Assembly: GCA_964016985.1 (NCBI GenBank)
Contig: OZ024825.1
Location: forward strand, 5,512,056-5,576,055
DNA length: 64,000 nucleotides
Source of the DNA: Anodontia alba
Lineage: Eukaryota; Mollusca; Bivalvia; Lucinida; Lucinidae
Reading direction: 5' to 3'
Of this stretch, positions 44,390-54,626 are shown in pieces (position 1 is the first letter of the stretch; each line of letters begins with the position of its first letter). Below the pieces are notes generated by a model, which worked only from the letters and a program-made list of their open reading frames with translations, was not told the origin of the DNA and did no database searches. Position numbers and translations under genes: made by a program.

Positions 44390-44670
44390 AAGCACCGGTA
44401 TATATTATATGCATGGAAATGAACAGGATACTTCCATTTGCTTACAAAACCTAAAAGATTTGTTATGTCATATGGAAATAGTGATAGCCATGATCAACAC
44501 TGACAAGGAATTCATTGTTGTCTGAAAACAAATCACTACAGTAATCATTTTGAAATTTTATACACCACCTTTTCTCACAAAACTGATCAAACGATTATTG
44601 ACTGAGCACTCTTTTCATTACCAGGAGGCAGGAGGCCTAATTGCCTACTATTCTTCCACTATGGCTATCT

Positions 44671-45076
44671 ACTTAACCCTTAGCACTCTGGTAAAATTTT
44701 CAGATGACGTACTGAAATATTTTTTTTTTATTTTTCCCAGGAAAGAGGCTTTGATATTTCATGTAAATTGTCTCCAAATCCTGTTTTCTAGTAAAAATAA
44801 GAAAATTTCATCACTTTGTCTTCTGTTGAAATAGCCATGAGAATGGCAAAGTGTTAGGCCTTTTTAACATTCACCATTTTCTGGTGGTATTCGGCAGATG
44901 ACAAATTCATATTTTTCTTATTTTTCCCAGAAAAAGAAGCTTTGAATTTTTCCCAGAAAACTGACTCCTGCAGAGACAACTTGCATGAAATGTCAGTCTA
45001 CTTTCTGGGAAAAAATCAGAAAAATTTTTCAAAATGTCTTCTGCTGAAAATTTTACCCAGCATGCTAAGCACTGAA
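44671..45076. mobile_element. Two G-family MITEs side by side
   Basis: First (44671-44858): TTAACCCTTAGCACTCTGG, TTTGATATTTCATGTAAATT. Second (44860-45076): GGCAGATGACAAATTCATA, ACTTGCATGAAATGTCAGTC, TTTTACCCAGCATGCTAAG. Confidence 0.65.
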
Positions 45077-45179
45077 TGTACCAATTGTAAATCTCTAGTA
45101 TCTGCCCTCTGCTTCCTTAGCCTCCTACTTCTAGGGGCAGATTCAGAGAGGGTTTTTGATAAATTTGATAAATTTGGGA

Positions 45180-45385
45180 TACTGTACCCTAAATATTCAC
45201 ACTCCATACACTTTACCTTGTACTTCTATTAAACAAGTCCATTTAACTACCTATGAATGTGTGTAAAATTGCTGGGTGAGCAGCAAACAATGTAGACCCT
45301 GATCAGATTCACATTCTGTGGCATCTGATCTCGGTCTACACTGTTTGCACAAGTTCAAATAGGTAGAGTAAGTATGATAATTTAT
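45180..45385. mobile_element. A-family MITE
   Basis: TACTGTACCCTAAATATTCA, GCAAACAATGTAGACCCTGA hairpin, TTGCACAAG end. Confidence 0.65.
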
Positions 45386-45413
45386 AAAATCAAAACCCAT
45401 AAGAAGTCATCCC

Positions 45414-45692
45414 CATTACAAAAACATGCCATTTCAAATATACTGAAAATTTTACCACCAAAAAAAATGAAAAATTTCATATAAAAAATTCTGATATTTT
45501 TCATATTTCTGCTCAAAACATAGATTCCGGGTATTTGTTAGAACCATCTTGACAATGTGGTTCTAACAAGTACCCACAAACTGTGTTTTTGAGCTGAAAT
45601 AAGAAAAATAATGTATACCCCAGTAAACCCCAGTTTCACTAAATAAAAGTGGTTTAAGGGGGTCAAAATTATATAGGCATGTTTTTGTGATG
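45414..45692. mobile_element. E-family MITE
   Basis: CATTACAAAAACATGCCATT to ATAGGCATGTTTTTGTGATG; hairpin ACATAGATTCCGGGTATTTG partly eroded. Confidence 0.78.
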
Positions 45693-45764
45693 CCAGATCC
45701 GTCCCTATACTTCCAAACTTAATGAAACGGCTTGCTGATTATTGTTGTATAACAGAATCATTAA

Positions 45765-45860
45765 TGTAATTGTCCTAAAGTTTCATACATCAACTTTTCT
45801 TACAGAATGGAATATGTCAACAGTGTAGACCAAGATCAGACTGGTCCTGAAGGAGGGACC
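45765..45860. mobile_element. B-family MITE, left half
   Basis: TAATTGTCCTAAAGTTTCAT, GAATATGTCAACAGTGTAGA, and an eroded apex TCCTGAAGGAGGGACC. Confidence 0.55.
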
Positions 45861-45960
45861 CATTAAGTCATTTATTGATGAAGTTCTCATCAAAATGTTA
45901 TAGATTTGACACCAAATATAGCTATGTGTGGAGGCTGACCCTAATGACCCCTTCTGTGGG

Positions 45961-46000
45961 GATTGTGGGGGAGGGGGGGAGGGGGGATGGGGGGGTGGGA
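45961..46000 (+). repeat. G-rich tract, possible G-quadruplex
   Basis: About 40 bases almost only G with A or T spacers (GGGGGAGGGGGGGAGGGG). G-rich on the strand opposite the transporter. Confidence 0.85.
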
Positions 46001-46193
46001 ACTACTGGAACACCTTAAACCAATACAATACTCATGCTGAAGTTTGAACAAGTATATCTGGCTACCTGATGATGGGTCTAAAATTGCCGAATGAGTGCCA
46101 AACAGTGTAGACCCTGATCAAACACCATGTTCTGTGGCATCTAATCGAAATCTACACTGTTTGTTCAGGCCCACTTAAGGGTAAAAATGGTAA
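46000..46193. mobile_element. A-family MITE
   Basis: GAACACCTTAAACC start, AACAGTGTAGACCCTGATCA hairpin, TTTGTTCAGGCCCAC end. Confidence 0.65.
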
Positions 46194-46262
46194 TTCAAAT
46201 AAACATACAACTGGACACTACATGAGAAAAGGTGTCTTCAAGGTACTGAGAACAGTAAAAGT

Positions 46263-46501
46263 CCAGGCCCCGAGGTTTTTTCATGCTCAACTCAGCTAAG
46301 CATGAAATTTTCTCTGCTAATAAATATGAAAATGCCAACAATAGTTGGCAATTTCATATTTATTAGCAGAGAAATTTTCATGCTCAGCTATGTTTAGCAA
46401 AAAAGAGTTTGCATTTGTTAGTAATTTGAGATTTATTAGCAGGACAAAGTTCATGCTCAGTTGAGTTGAGCATGAAAAAAGTCTTATAACCTCGGGGCCT
46501 G
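46263..46501. mobile_element. I-family element
   Basis: AGGCCCCGAGGTTTTTTCAT to CTTATAACCTCGGGGCCT, with paired AATATGAAAATGCCAACAAT / ATTTCATATTTATTAGCAG inside. Confidence 0.78.
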
Positions 46502-46699
46502 ATCAGTCAGCAGAGCCATGTAGTCTTATCAGGAATTTTGCTTTACATTGTTATATTCTGCAGTACCTAGTAATTCTATAAATGGACTGCAAAGGTGCTG
46601 ATTAGACTGCATGGATGCACAGGCTGATCTGGGCCTTCTCTGTATGAATATGCCAACAAGTTTTGGCATGGCGTGGCCCATATCATTGAGGAGACTTAC

Positions 46700-46823
46700 C
46701 AGTTTTGAAATAGAAGTCATTCTTGTACTGATTAAAAGCAACGTCCATCAGACCACGACCAAGGCAATAGTTTGGGAATATCAGAAATACATCCTTTAGA
46801 ATATGATGAATTTGTTCTAAATG
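46700..46823 (-). CDS. ABCA2: ABCA2-like exon 10: FLIFPNY block
   Basis: Residues 510-550, ending on the first base of a Gly codon. The acceptor is CTTTCAG|CAT and the donor ACTG|GTAAGT. The peptide has HILKDVFLIFPNYCLGRGLM then DVAFNQYKNDFYFKTG. The FLIFPNY.LG.GL motif is diagnostic for the cytosol-facing turn before helix 12 in ABCA proteins. Phase agrees with exons 9 and 11. Confidence 0.95.
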
Positions 46824-46877
46824 CTGAAAGGAAAACAGACCAAATAAAGAACAGGTGAGGCTCCTTACAAAAGTGAG

Positions 46878-47094
46878 TATTATAATAAACCTATTGGGAC
46901 AGATAGGAATTTGCAAATAGTGTAGACCCAGATCAGATGCCACAGGATGTGGCATCTGATTAGAATATACATTGTTTGTCATACATACAGCAATATTTTA
47001 AACACATCAAGAGGTAGTAGAATGGACTATCTAATATTTTAGGACAAGTATGGTAAGTAGATAAGGTGTCCCAATATTTAGGGTAAATACGGTA
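46878..47094. mobile_element. A-family MITE
   Basis: ATAATAAACCTATTGGGACA to TTTAGGGTAAATACGGTA; hairpin CAAATAGTGTAGACCCAGAT with the apex ATGCCACAGGATGTGGCAT. Confidence 0.8.
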
Positions 47095-47637
47095 TTCAGA
47101 AAATAATTGTTTTAGCCAAGGTAAAATAATTATGACAGTAGAATCACTTTGCAATTACAGTGAGAACTGAAATTGTCCTAAATACTGGGACAACTTAACT
47201 CCTTACTACTGTTACAGCTGATCACTCCTATCTTCCATTATCTGCCTATGACAATTAGTAAAGTAATACTGATAAGACAGTGAAGTAGAAACCCACATAA
47301 ATATCAAATATAAAACACAATGAAGTAGCTCAAAATCGATTCCAAAATTTATAGCTGCATAAAAAATTTACATGTTTTAAACAGTTTTCTATATTAAAAA
47401 ATAAAGATTTTAAGATTATATATTACAGTGCCAGTAACCAGTGTTATCAGAAAACAGTAGTCACCCAGGTAAACCTGGTAACACCATCTGTTGTGAACAG
47501 ACTCATTAGTGTAGGGAGAGTTGCAGACAGTAGCCACAAAACATCTGGTCAAATTATCAGTTGAGCATGAAATTTTTTGCCATTTTTTTTTCCAAGAGAA
47601 AAACTTGTCATGTATATTCAATATCTGACAACTGCGT

Positions 47638-48305
47638 GGGGGAGTTGATTCTTTGGCTCAGTGGTTTGAGCATTGGATTTTCACCCAGGCATCCAGGGCC
47701 CAGTTGTTCAAAGCGTCGTTAGCTTAACGAGCTCGTTAAGGGTCATTTCGTTAACTGTTTTAGCAGATTCAATATACAATATTCTGATATTTTTTGCTGA
47801 AAAAATGTGAGTGGCTTTTGCACTGCAAAAGCTACTCACATTTTTTCAGCAAAAAATTTCAGCATATTTGCGTATCACTTGGTGTAAATTTTAACGAATC
47901 ATTAACTAACGACGTCGTTAGCTTTGAACAACTGGGCCCAGGGTTTGAATCCTGCCTATGACTGGGAGTTTTTCAGCTATTCTTTATAACTTTAAGGTTT
48001 TCATGTGGTAAGACTATACTTTTCCTAAAATCAGTTGATTGTGTTGGGCTTTAAAGACATGTCAATCCTTGTGGGTCATTTTGTGTTGTCTCCCAGAGAA
48101 AGGGAGAAAAGAGATAGAAGATAGAGTAGAGGAAATGAAAGAGAGGGACAGGGAAGAAAGAGGAACAGGAATAGAAGTGAAGAAACAGACGAAATAAAAA
48201 CATTCCCCCTCTACCCTTACCTGCTACAAGGATAGCAGGCCTAGCCCAACTGTAAGCCAATATCAACTGGATGCCCCAGTGACATAAGATACACGACACC
48301 TTCAC
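47638..48305 (+). mobile_element. SINE-2 with tRNA-like head, split by a D element
   Basis: Head: A box TTGGCTCAGTGG (47653-47664) and B-box-like GGGTTTGAATCCT (47941-47953), separated by D (47697-47938). Tail: TCCCAGAGAAAGGGAGAAAA to CCAATATCA, shared with 14040-14290. The tail ends close to exon 9. Confidence 0.78.
47697..47938. mobile_element. D-family MITE with CAG duplication
   Basis: GGCCCAGTTGTTCAAAGC to GCTTTGAACAACTGGGCC, CAG on each side (47694-47696, 47939-47941). Hairpin AAAATGTGAGTGGCTTTTGC. Confidence 0.88.
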
Positions 48306-48356
48306 ACCACCTGACCACCCCAGACATATTATTATCTGGAGCAATGGGTATCTTAC

Positions 48357-48504
48357 CTTATCATAGGAGAAGATTTCTAGTAGAAAGGATGATACAATGC
48401 AAGTGATACCAGTAAACAAGTTGATCACAATCAGGAAAATATATGCTGTACTTGGCTCCTCAAACTTGAAAGACGCGGGGTACATGAGTGGTGTCATAGA
48501 CCAC
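48357..48504 (-). CDS. ABCA2: ABCA2-like exon 9: helices 10-11
   Basis: Residues 461-509, ending in phase 0. The acceptor is TTAATTGTAG|GTG and the donor GATAAG|GTAAGA. The peptide begins [20 protein letters not shown], then the helix [21 protein letters not shown](S/A).TP.MYPASF.FE.PS is a signature of this helix pair in ABCA transporters. A degraded second copy of the 5' half of this exon lies just upstream at about 48773-48870. A SINE tail ends about 50 bp beyond the donor. Confidence 0.96.
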
Positions 48505-48542
48505 CTACAATTAATCAAAATATAGTAGATGTTAATAATCAG

Positions 48543-48772
48543 GGCCCAGTTGTTCAAAACTAACGATGTCGTCAGTTAACGATTCGTTAAAATTTTAATT
48601 GAGTGATATGCAAATATGCTGAAAAAATGTGAGTAGCTTTTGCAGTGCAAAAGCTACTCACATTTTTTCAGCAAAAAAATATCAGAATATTGTATATTGA
48701 ATCCGCTAAAACAGTTCACGAAATGACCCTTAATGAGCTCGTTAAGCTAACGACGCTTTGAACAACTGGGCC
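48543..48772. mobile_element. D-family MITE at an exon-duplication junction
   Basis: GGCCCAGTTGTTCAAAAC to GCTTTGAACAACTGGGCC, flanked by CAG (left) and CTG (right). It separates exon 9 from its degraded copy. Confidence 0.85.
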
Positions 48773-48872
48773 CTGGAAAATATACACTGTACTTGGCTAC
48801 TCGAAAGACCCAGGGTACATGAGGGGTGTCACAGACCACCTGCAATTAACTCAACTATAGTAAATGTTCTAA
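48773..48872 (-). pseudogene. Degraded duplicate of exon 9 start
   Basis: GAAAATATACACTGTACTTG to CAACTATAGTAAATGTTC repeats 48435-48535 (exon 9 5' half, acceptor and upstream intron). In minus sense the AG acceptor and WS.TPLMYP reading are kept. Then a 10-base loss leads to TAG after the FE codons, so splicing to it would end the protein. Confidence 0.85.
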
Positions 48873-49058
48873 AAAAAATTACCATACATAATAATGGGTC
48901 CTGACACTATCCTTTCTTCCCTAGTCACAGATCCAGATAAGAGAATATCTTGATAAAGTTTATTTCTTATTTTTCTTTTTTCTCCAAGAAAACAGATAAT
49001 GCATAATACACGCAAAAAAGGCCCTTATGTAACTTGCAGACAAGCATAAATGCAGGCT

Positions 49059-49323
49059 CATCACAAATACATACCTATCTAATTTTGACCCCCTTAAACC
49101 TCACTTTTATATAGTAAAATGGGGTTTACAGGGGTATACATTATTTTTCTTATTTCTGCTCAAAAACATAGATTGTGGGTACTCATTAGAACTGCCTCAG
49201 TAAGACAGTTCTAATGAGTACCCACAATCTATGTTTTGAGCAGAAATATGAAAAATATCAGAATTTTATCTGAAAACTTTCAGTTTTTGATGGTGAAATT
49301 TTCAATACATTTGAATAAGCATG
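49059..49323. mobile_element. E-family MITE
   Basis: CATCACAAATACATACCTAT to TTTGAATAAGCATG, reverse orientation; hairpin ACATAGATTGTGGGTACTCA with the apex TGCCTCAGTAAGACA. Confidence 0.78.
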
Positions 49324-49544
49324 ATCTGAGTCTATGTTTTCAGCTTACAGAATCAGTGAATATTGTAGTATATGCTGACAAACAGAAAATGCCCAGATTA
49401 GACTGCACAGATGCACATGCTGATCTGGACTTTCGCTGTTCGCATATGGCATAAGGCCCTTTCTCCCATGTTGCGCATCATCTGTCATGGGTATATACGT
49501 TGTAGAGGCACTTCTAAGGAGTATTATAACTTAATATGAATTCA

Positions 49545-49985
49545 ACATGGGCGTCCAAATTATCATCACATGCTTCATAGGTGGGTTGGCCAGATCTAAC
49601 TGAATTTGATTTCAGACCATATTTGCCTTCTAATCCACTGCATGAATTGCGATATAACGCCCAAGACAACAATATTCCAGTAGTTCAGAGACATTGCCTC
49701 AAAATCTGTGGGACTTTTACCTGACCCAATCGCATGAATTTGGGTCCTGCTTAGTTACTAGCAGCTCTGCCATGGAGGCTTTACGCAGCCCATCTATTTC
49801 GCAGGCCTCAATGGGCGGGGGCCATGCTTTCCGAATTCCGAAAAAATAGTGTATGCTGATGACAGGTACAACGACAATATACTATCGTTTGATTACCTGT
49901 GTCGAAGATTTTTAAAATTATCACGTGAAAAGAGCGTAAAGTTTATGCATTATCTAAAAATCTACATCTAAAAATCTGAACAAGC
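49545..49985. repeat. Dispersed repeat R, copy 1
   Basis: About 430 bases shared with 58035-58465: GGTTGGCCAGATCTAACTGA, AGTAGTTCAGAGACATTGCC, CTTAGTTACTAGCAGCTCTG, GGGCGGGGGCCATGCTTTCC, CAATATACTATCGTT. No reading frame kept in both copies. Confidence 0.85.
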
Positions 49986-50118
49986 AAACTGATCTGGATC
50001 TGCACTGTTTCTCATTAAATATGTGACTTTCTCTCCAAAACCCAGATGAAGTAATCTGATTGGCTGGAAATTAGAAGTATGCATGGCATCTTAATTTATT
50101 CAGCATGACAAGGGTTAA
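49986..50118. mobile_element. C-family MITE, right half
   Basis: AACTGATCTGGATCTGCACT to TTCAGCATGACAAGGGTTAA; starts directly at the end of repeat R. Confidence 0.7.
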
Positions 50119-50557
50119 CACCAAAAACTTAATCCAAAGAGTACTCCATGGTAACTGCTATAGCTCTGTCTGTACAGGAGAGCTATAGACAAGTTCTTGA
50201 TTGGGGCCACTTCAAATGAAAAGGCATTTATAAGCATACATGAAATACACAGATTTCAATCTGCATAATCTGCAATCTCATCAGGACTTTTGCTATCTTT
50301 TGCTACATTCTTCACTTCACTTCTTCGTTTCACTTGAAGTGACACATTCAACAGTATCCAAGGATTCTAAAAGCAGATGGGGAAGGCCCTGATCAGGCTG
50401 TGCATCTGTACAGGCTGATCTGGGCCATTGCCATCTGCATGTCTCAAAGACACTTTTTCACTTGTCCTGGACCAAGTGATTCTAATGAGAGACATACATC
50501 TGTATGACAATGTAAAGTAAAACATCAATGCCTTTTTCCCACAATAACTTTTTATTT

Positions 50558-50882
50558 ACGATTAATGTCCTAAAATTTTATAACCATTGTTTTTTACAAA
50601 TGGCATATGCAAACAGTGCAGACCCAGATCAGACTGCTCCTGAAGGAGCAGTCTGATCAAGGTCTACACTGTTTGCCATTCCACTAAGTTTTATAAGAAA
50701 TAACAGCATACCCAGTAAACACACAACGTCACAATGTCATTATGTCGCTGCAACGTGCGAGGTTGCAGAGACATTGTAACCTTGTTGTGGCGATATGTGT
50801 GTTTGCTGGGTAAAGATCAAAATTTATGAAAAAAAAAACCATATGCAATAAAGTATTGGAAATTATTTAGGACATTTACTGT
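50558..50882. mobile_element. B-family MITE split by a P-family palindrome
   Basis: B ends ATTAATGTCCTAAAATTTTA and ATTTAGGACATTTACTGTA; hairpin with the apex GCTCCTGAAGGAGC. P (50712-50809): CCCAGTAAACACACAACGTC to GTGTGTTTGCTGGG, flanked by TA on both sides. Confidence 0.82.
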
Positions 50883-50897
50883 AGAGCTGTGCCTTAC

Positions 50898-51013
50898 CCA
50901 TAAAGGAAGAAGAGAGCTATCACAGCTGGCAAGTTGTTTGGCGACACATACGCTGGTATTTGGAATGCCAGCAATATCACAATAATACATGTGGCAGGTA
51001 TCACATAATTGCA
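50898..51013 (-). CDS. ABCA2: ABCA2-like exon 8: helices 9-10
   Basis: Residues 422-459, ending on GG of a Gly codon. The acceptor is TATTCCAG|TGC and the donor TATGG|GTAAGG. The peptide [20 protein letters not shown] forms a helix, then [19 protein letters not shown] leads into the next. The spacing matches 'NYLVPATC...PAYTSPTNFPAV..LF.LYG' of ABCA2. A B-family element ends about 15 bp beyond the donor. Confidence 0.95.
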
Positions 51014-51094
51014 CTGGAATAAAAATAATAATAACCCATTTACATCAAGTGCACTCTTCTTCCAAAACTCTTAGGACCAGTCTATTTCAAATAG

Positions 51095-51300
51095 CAGGGT
51101 GCCAAGAGAACTGTTAAAATTGTTTTGTCTCCCTTCTGAAAAGAGGTCTGTTCTAAAAGGAAAGACTTTATCCCCTCTAGCAGTAAATTCTTTCCTTTTA
51201 GATTAGACCCTTTCTCAGAAGACAAGTAGGAAGTCAAAACAGCTGTCTCCCATGTAAAAACAGGGTGTAAAGTCTAGCAAGTGTATCAAGTCCTTTAGGG
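51095..51300. mobile_element. J-family MITE
   Basis: GGTCTGTTCTAAAAGGAAAG / CTTTCCTTTTAGATTAGACC with the apex CCCCTCTAGCAG; outer TCAAGTCCTTT. Confidence 0.72.
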
Positions 51301-51314
51301 ATGAAAGTAGCATG

Positions 51315-51521
51315 TTTACCCGAAGTATTCGGACACCAACTCCTTACCACACTTGCTCTAAAATTTGAACAAGTACAATTAACTACCCGTTGTTGTGTCT
51401 AAACATTGCTGGATGAGTGGCAAACAGTGTAGACTCAGATGAGATGCCGCAGAATGTGGCATCTCATCTGGGTCTACACTGTTTGCTCAGGCCTGTCTGT
51501 CCGGATATTTACAGTAAACAG
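51315..51521. mobile_element. A-family MITE, complete
   Basis: TTTACCCGAAGTATTCGGAC to GTCCGGATATTTACAGTAAA; hairpin CAAACAGTGTAGACTCAGAT with the apex GCCGCAGAATGTGGC. Confidence 0.85.
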
Positions 51522-51891
51522 GTACAAAATTGGACATATGGGGACAGCTGTGGCAAAATATAAAAGCCACTAAGGTGTGCTAGGGTATAAAAAAAATGTG
51601 AAAAAAAAATTGTGTTTATAGTATCCCCTGCCTTCCACTTTTCAGAATTTTAGAAAATGTTTAAAGGCAGGGGCATTTAAATCCTTACCATACTTACTGA
51701 AGAATACTGTAATGGGCGACTTTTGATACTATAAAAATTTACAAAGCACACTAGTGTCTCAAAATGCAGTTTTAAATCTCTGCAAGCTTTAAATTCTATG
51801 AAATCAAGTAGCCACTAATGCAATAAAATAGAAATCCAAAATATTACACATTTAATTTTTAGTGGGTAAGAAAACTGTGTATAAATAGTTT

Positions 51892-52100
51892 GGTAAATGT
51901 CCTAAAATTTTGCACCACAAAGTTTCTGACAAAATGGCAAATGCAAACAGTGCAGACCAAGATCAGACAGCTCCTTCAGAATCAGGGTCTGAACTGTTTG
52001 CCATTCCATAATGAATTTTAAGAAACAACTGCTTACAAAGCAAACTTAAGGCCCAAAAGGTATGGAATAAAGTGTTTGAAATCTTACGACATTTACCATA
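51892..52100. mobile_element. B-family MITE
   Basis: GGTAAATGTCCTAAAATTTT to CTTACGACATTTACC; GCAAACAGTGCAGACCAAGA hairpin partly eroded. Confidence 0.75.
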
Positions 52101-52191
52101 AAAATTAGCAGCAAGTATAAATTACTGATTAATTTATAATTAAACAGAAAAAACAAAAACAAAAAAAAAAAAAACAAAAAAAAAAACATAC

Positions 52192-52366
52192 CATATCCCA
52201 GACGTAATTAGCCAGCCAGTACATGACGGGATTAAGGCCACTGACGAACTGCAGATGTTTGGCTTTTATACCTCTCTCATAGACGAGGAACACAACAAAA
52301 CTGGCCGGCACAAAGGACATAGCCACAATAATAAATATTGCTATAAGAACATCAGATCCCTGCAGA
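52192..52366 (-). CDS. ABCA2: ABCA2-like exon 7: helix 8
   Basis: Residues 364-421, ending in phase 0. The acceptor is ATTTTCAG|TCT and the donor GATATG|GTATGT. Residues about 369-394 form a membrane helix ([20 protein letters not shown]), then the conserved cytosolic stretch [16 protein letters not shown] and the start of the next helix [10 protein letters not shown]. This exon is nearly collinear with ABCA2 proteins and is the main basis for the orthology call. The donor is followed directly in the transcript by a long T-rich run (52141-52187 on the plus strand reads as A-rich). Confidence 0.97.
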
Positions 52367-52423
52367 CTGAAAATAACAATAAAATAAAACACATAAACAT
52401 TCTAAATTTCAGTCAGCAAAATA

Positions 52424-52763
52424 CAGTCGACTCTCGTTATCTCGAACTCCAAGGGGCTCTATGAAACACTTCGAGACATCCGTACTTCGACATATCAGAT
52501 TTGTGGAAATGAGGAAAACAGTTAATCGAACAGCCACTTTTAATAGAATGAATTATGTAATTTGACTCCTAAGTTAGAGATACGAGTATATTATAAATAT
52601 TGTGGAAAAGAGGAGAAATTGCTCCTAAGGAGCAATTTCTCCTCTTTTCCGCAATATTTTGTTGCCTGTTGGTAGATCTCTGTGTTAAAACAGGGACCAG
52701 ATTTTCACTTCGAGATAAGCGATTATTCGAGATAAGCGAGTTCGAGATAACGAGAGTCGACTG
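52424..52763. mobile_element. Pogo/Tc1-like MITE with TA duplication
   Basis: TA|CAGTCGACTCTCGTTATCTC to GATAACGAGAGTCGACTG|TA. A second hairpin (AAATTGCTCCTAAGGAGCAA) is at the centre. Confidence 0.88.
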
Positions 52764-53039
52764 TAATTATATATGATGGGCAATGTGGAAAAAAAGGCCG
52801 TTTTGTCATAATCATGCAGAGAGTGAAGGTCTAGATGAGCCTGCTCATTCTTGCAGTCTGATCTGGACATTCTCTATTTGTCCACATATACTACAGTATC
52901 CATTGATTCTATAAGTGGACAACAAAGGCCCTGATGAGTCTGTGCAAATGCACATGCTGATCAGGGTCTCAGTTGTCAGCAAACTGCATAAGATCTCTTT
53001 TCATGTGTTGTGCATTGTATGTTACCATTAACCTGCTGG

Positions 53040-53345
53040 GCTTACAAGGACTGGATACAGCTAGTATATCTTTCCACCATTTTTTCACAAGGGAGATAAC
53101 TTTTGTGACAGTTTCCTTTCCTGCACACCCAGCCTCTTCTGAAAAGGGTTCCACTCTAAAATGGAAGAATTTGTTCCTTAGGGGAGCAAATTCTTTTGGT
53201 TTAGAGTAGACCTTTTTTCAAAAGGGGACAAAACATTTTAACAAAGTTGTTTCCCTTGAAAGTGTATCATTCCCCATCAATAGCACTAGATGACATTTTA
53301 TAATATTTTTCTTGTTCTCCTAGCATACTGGGTTGACATTTCATG
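53040..53345. mobile_element. J-family MITE followed by G remnant
   Basis: J: TTCCACTCTAAAATGGAAGA / AATTCTTTTGGTTTAGAGTA. G remnant (53278-53345): ATTTTTCTTGTTCTCCTAGC, TTGACATTTCATGTGAA. Confidence 0.6.
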
Positions 53346-53533
53346 TGAATTAAGTTAGAAGACAAGAGTAGATCCGATGAGATGGATCTAAACAGTTTGT
53401 AAACATATCTGGTTTGAGCTAGAGGAATGAAATGGTACAATTCATTTTTCATTAAAGATGACATTACAGTACACATTACAAACACACTTCTTACCCCACT
53501 TGCACTTAGCACAGATCCTGGAAGTTTAAAAGT

Positions 53534-53880
53534 GTACAGTATTTATTCCAAGTATTGGGGCACCTTATCTACTTCGACCAGGAGGTCTCAGGTTCAACCC
53601 CCGCCAAGGTCGGCAACATTCTTTCGTGGAGATTGATCATTGTTGTCAGTTTCTGGTGAAAGAATGTGCACAATACTGGTTAACCGCTTAGAGGACTAAA
53701 CCTGCCCAGTAAACGTGAGGTTAGGTAAACTGACCGCGCTCAACATGACCCTATTGGGTTGTCTGGGCCGTAAAACCTCAACACAAACAAACAAAACCTT
53801 ATCTACTTACCATACTTGTTCTAAAATTTGAAATAGTCCATTCAACTACTTCTTGATGATTGCAGGTCCCTAATGTAGGA
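53534..53880. mobile_element. A-family element split by SINE-1
   Basis: TACAGTATTTATTCCAAGTA to CACCTTATCTACTT before, and ACCTTATCTACTTACCATAC onward after. The 13-base ACCTTATCTACTT is repeated at 53562-53574 and 53796-53808, the target duplication of the SINE. Confidence 0.85.
53575..53795 (+). mobile_element. SINE-1, 5'-truncated
   Basis: Starts inside the head (CAGGTTCAACCCCCGCC), lacks the A box, and carries the full tail AACATTCTTTCGTGGAG ... GTTAACCGCTTAGAGGAC ... TAAAACCTCAACACAAACAA. Confidence 0.88.
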
Positions 53881-53912
53881 AATTCTTTCCTTTAAGGGTA
53901 GTCCCAAATAAG

Positions 53913-53936
53913 GAAATATATATATATATATATATG
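53913..53936. repeat. TA microsatellite
   Basis: About eleven TA units in intron 6. Confidence 0.9.
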
Positions 53937-54012
53937 TCAGAGTTAATTCCCTTGGAGGTGCATCCTTTCCCCATAAAGAAATTACTGAGTTAGAAATTTG
54001 TTTGTTACTTAC

Positions 54013-54073
54013 ATATAGTTCATGTTGAGATGATTGTTTGTTTTGTTCATAGGGTGATTTATCAGGGTAATTC
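54013..54073 (-). CDS. ABCA2: ABCA2-like exon 6: 61-bp micro-exon
   Basis: Residues 344-362, the shortest exon in the window. The acceptor is CCTGAAAAACAG-like TTTTTCAG|GAA and the donor TATAT|GTAAGT. It finishes the Gly codon of exon 5 and leaves AT of an Ile codon for exon 7. The peptide ITLINHPMNKTNNHLNMNY matches the ITV.NHPMNKT segment before helix 8, and NKT is a likely glycosylation sequon. In-phase joining to both neighbours is strong evidence despite the small size. Confidence 0.9.
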
Positions 54074-54287
54074 CTGAAAAAGAAACAAAGTACATACAAT
54101 TACATATTAATACAAGTACATATTAATAATAAATCAACATCCTATATTTGGAAATTGCGAAAGAAAAGCAATATGGAAATTAACTATGGTTACAGAAAAT
54201 ACTGAAATCTCTACAAACTCCTTAAATGCAGCCAAAGATGATTTGACCTGTTGCAATTTTCAGTTTCTAGAGCCCTGGACCCAGTTG

Positions 54288-54626
54288 TTAAAAACTTAAC
54301 AAAGTTGTTAGCTAATGTGATGTTAAAATTACTCACACTTTTGCAGCAAAAATAATATCAATGTACAGTCAAACACGTGTCAAGCAAGCACCTATGGGAA
54401 AGCCAAAATCTGGTTGCTTGAGACAGGTGCTTGCTTTATGTAGATAAATTTCCACTTCTTTCCCTTTAATGGGATCTGAAATAGTGGCCTTTAAAGGCAG
54501 CTGATTGCTAATATAGGTGGCCTTTAGGACAGGTTTGACTGTATTTGAAAATATCTTAGCTACAACAGTTAATGAGCTTGTCATTAACAAGCTTGTTAAG
54601 CTAAGGATGCTTTGAACAAGTGGGCC
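54288..54626. mobile_element. D-family MITE split by a pogo-like MITE
   Basis: D: GACCCAGTTGTTAAAAAC to GCTTTGAACAAGTGGGCC with CTG on each side. Inside, 54366-54541 is TA|CAGTCAAACACGTGTCAAGC to AGGACAGGTTTGACTG|TA. Confidence 0.82.
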
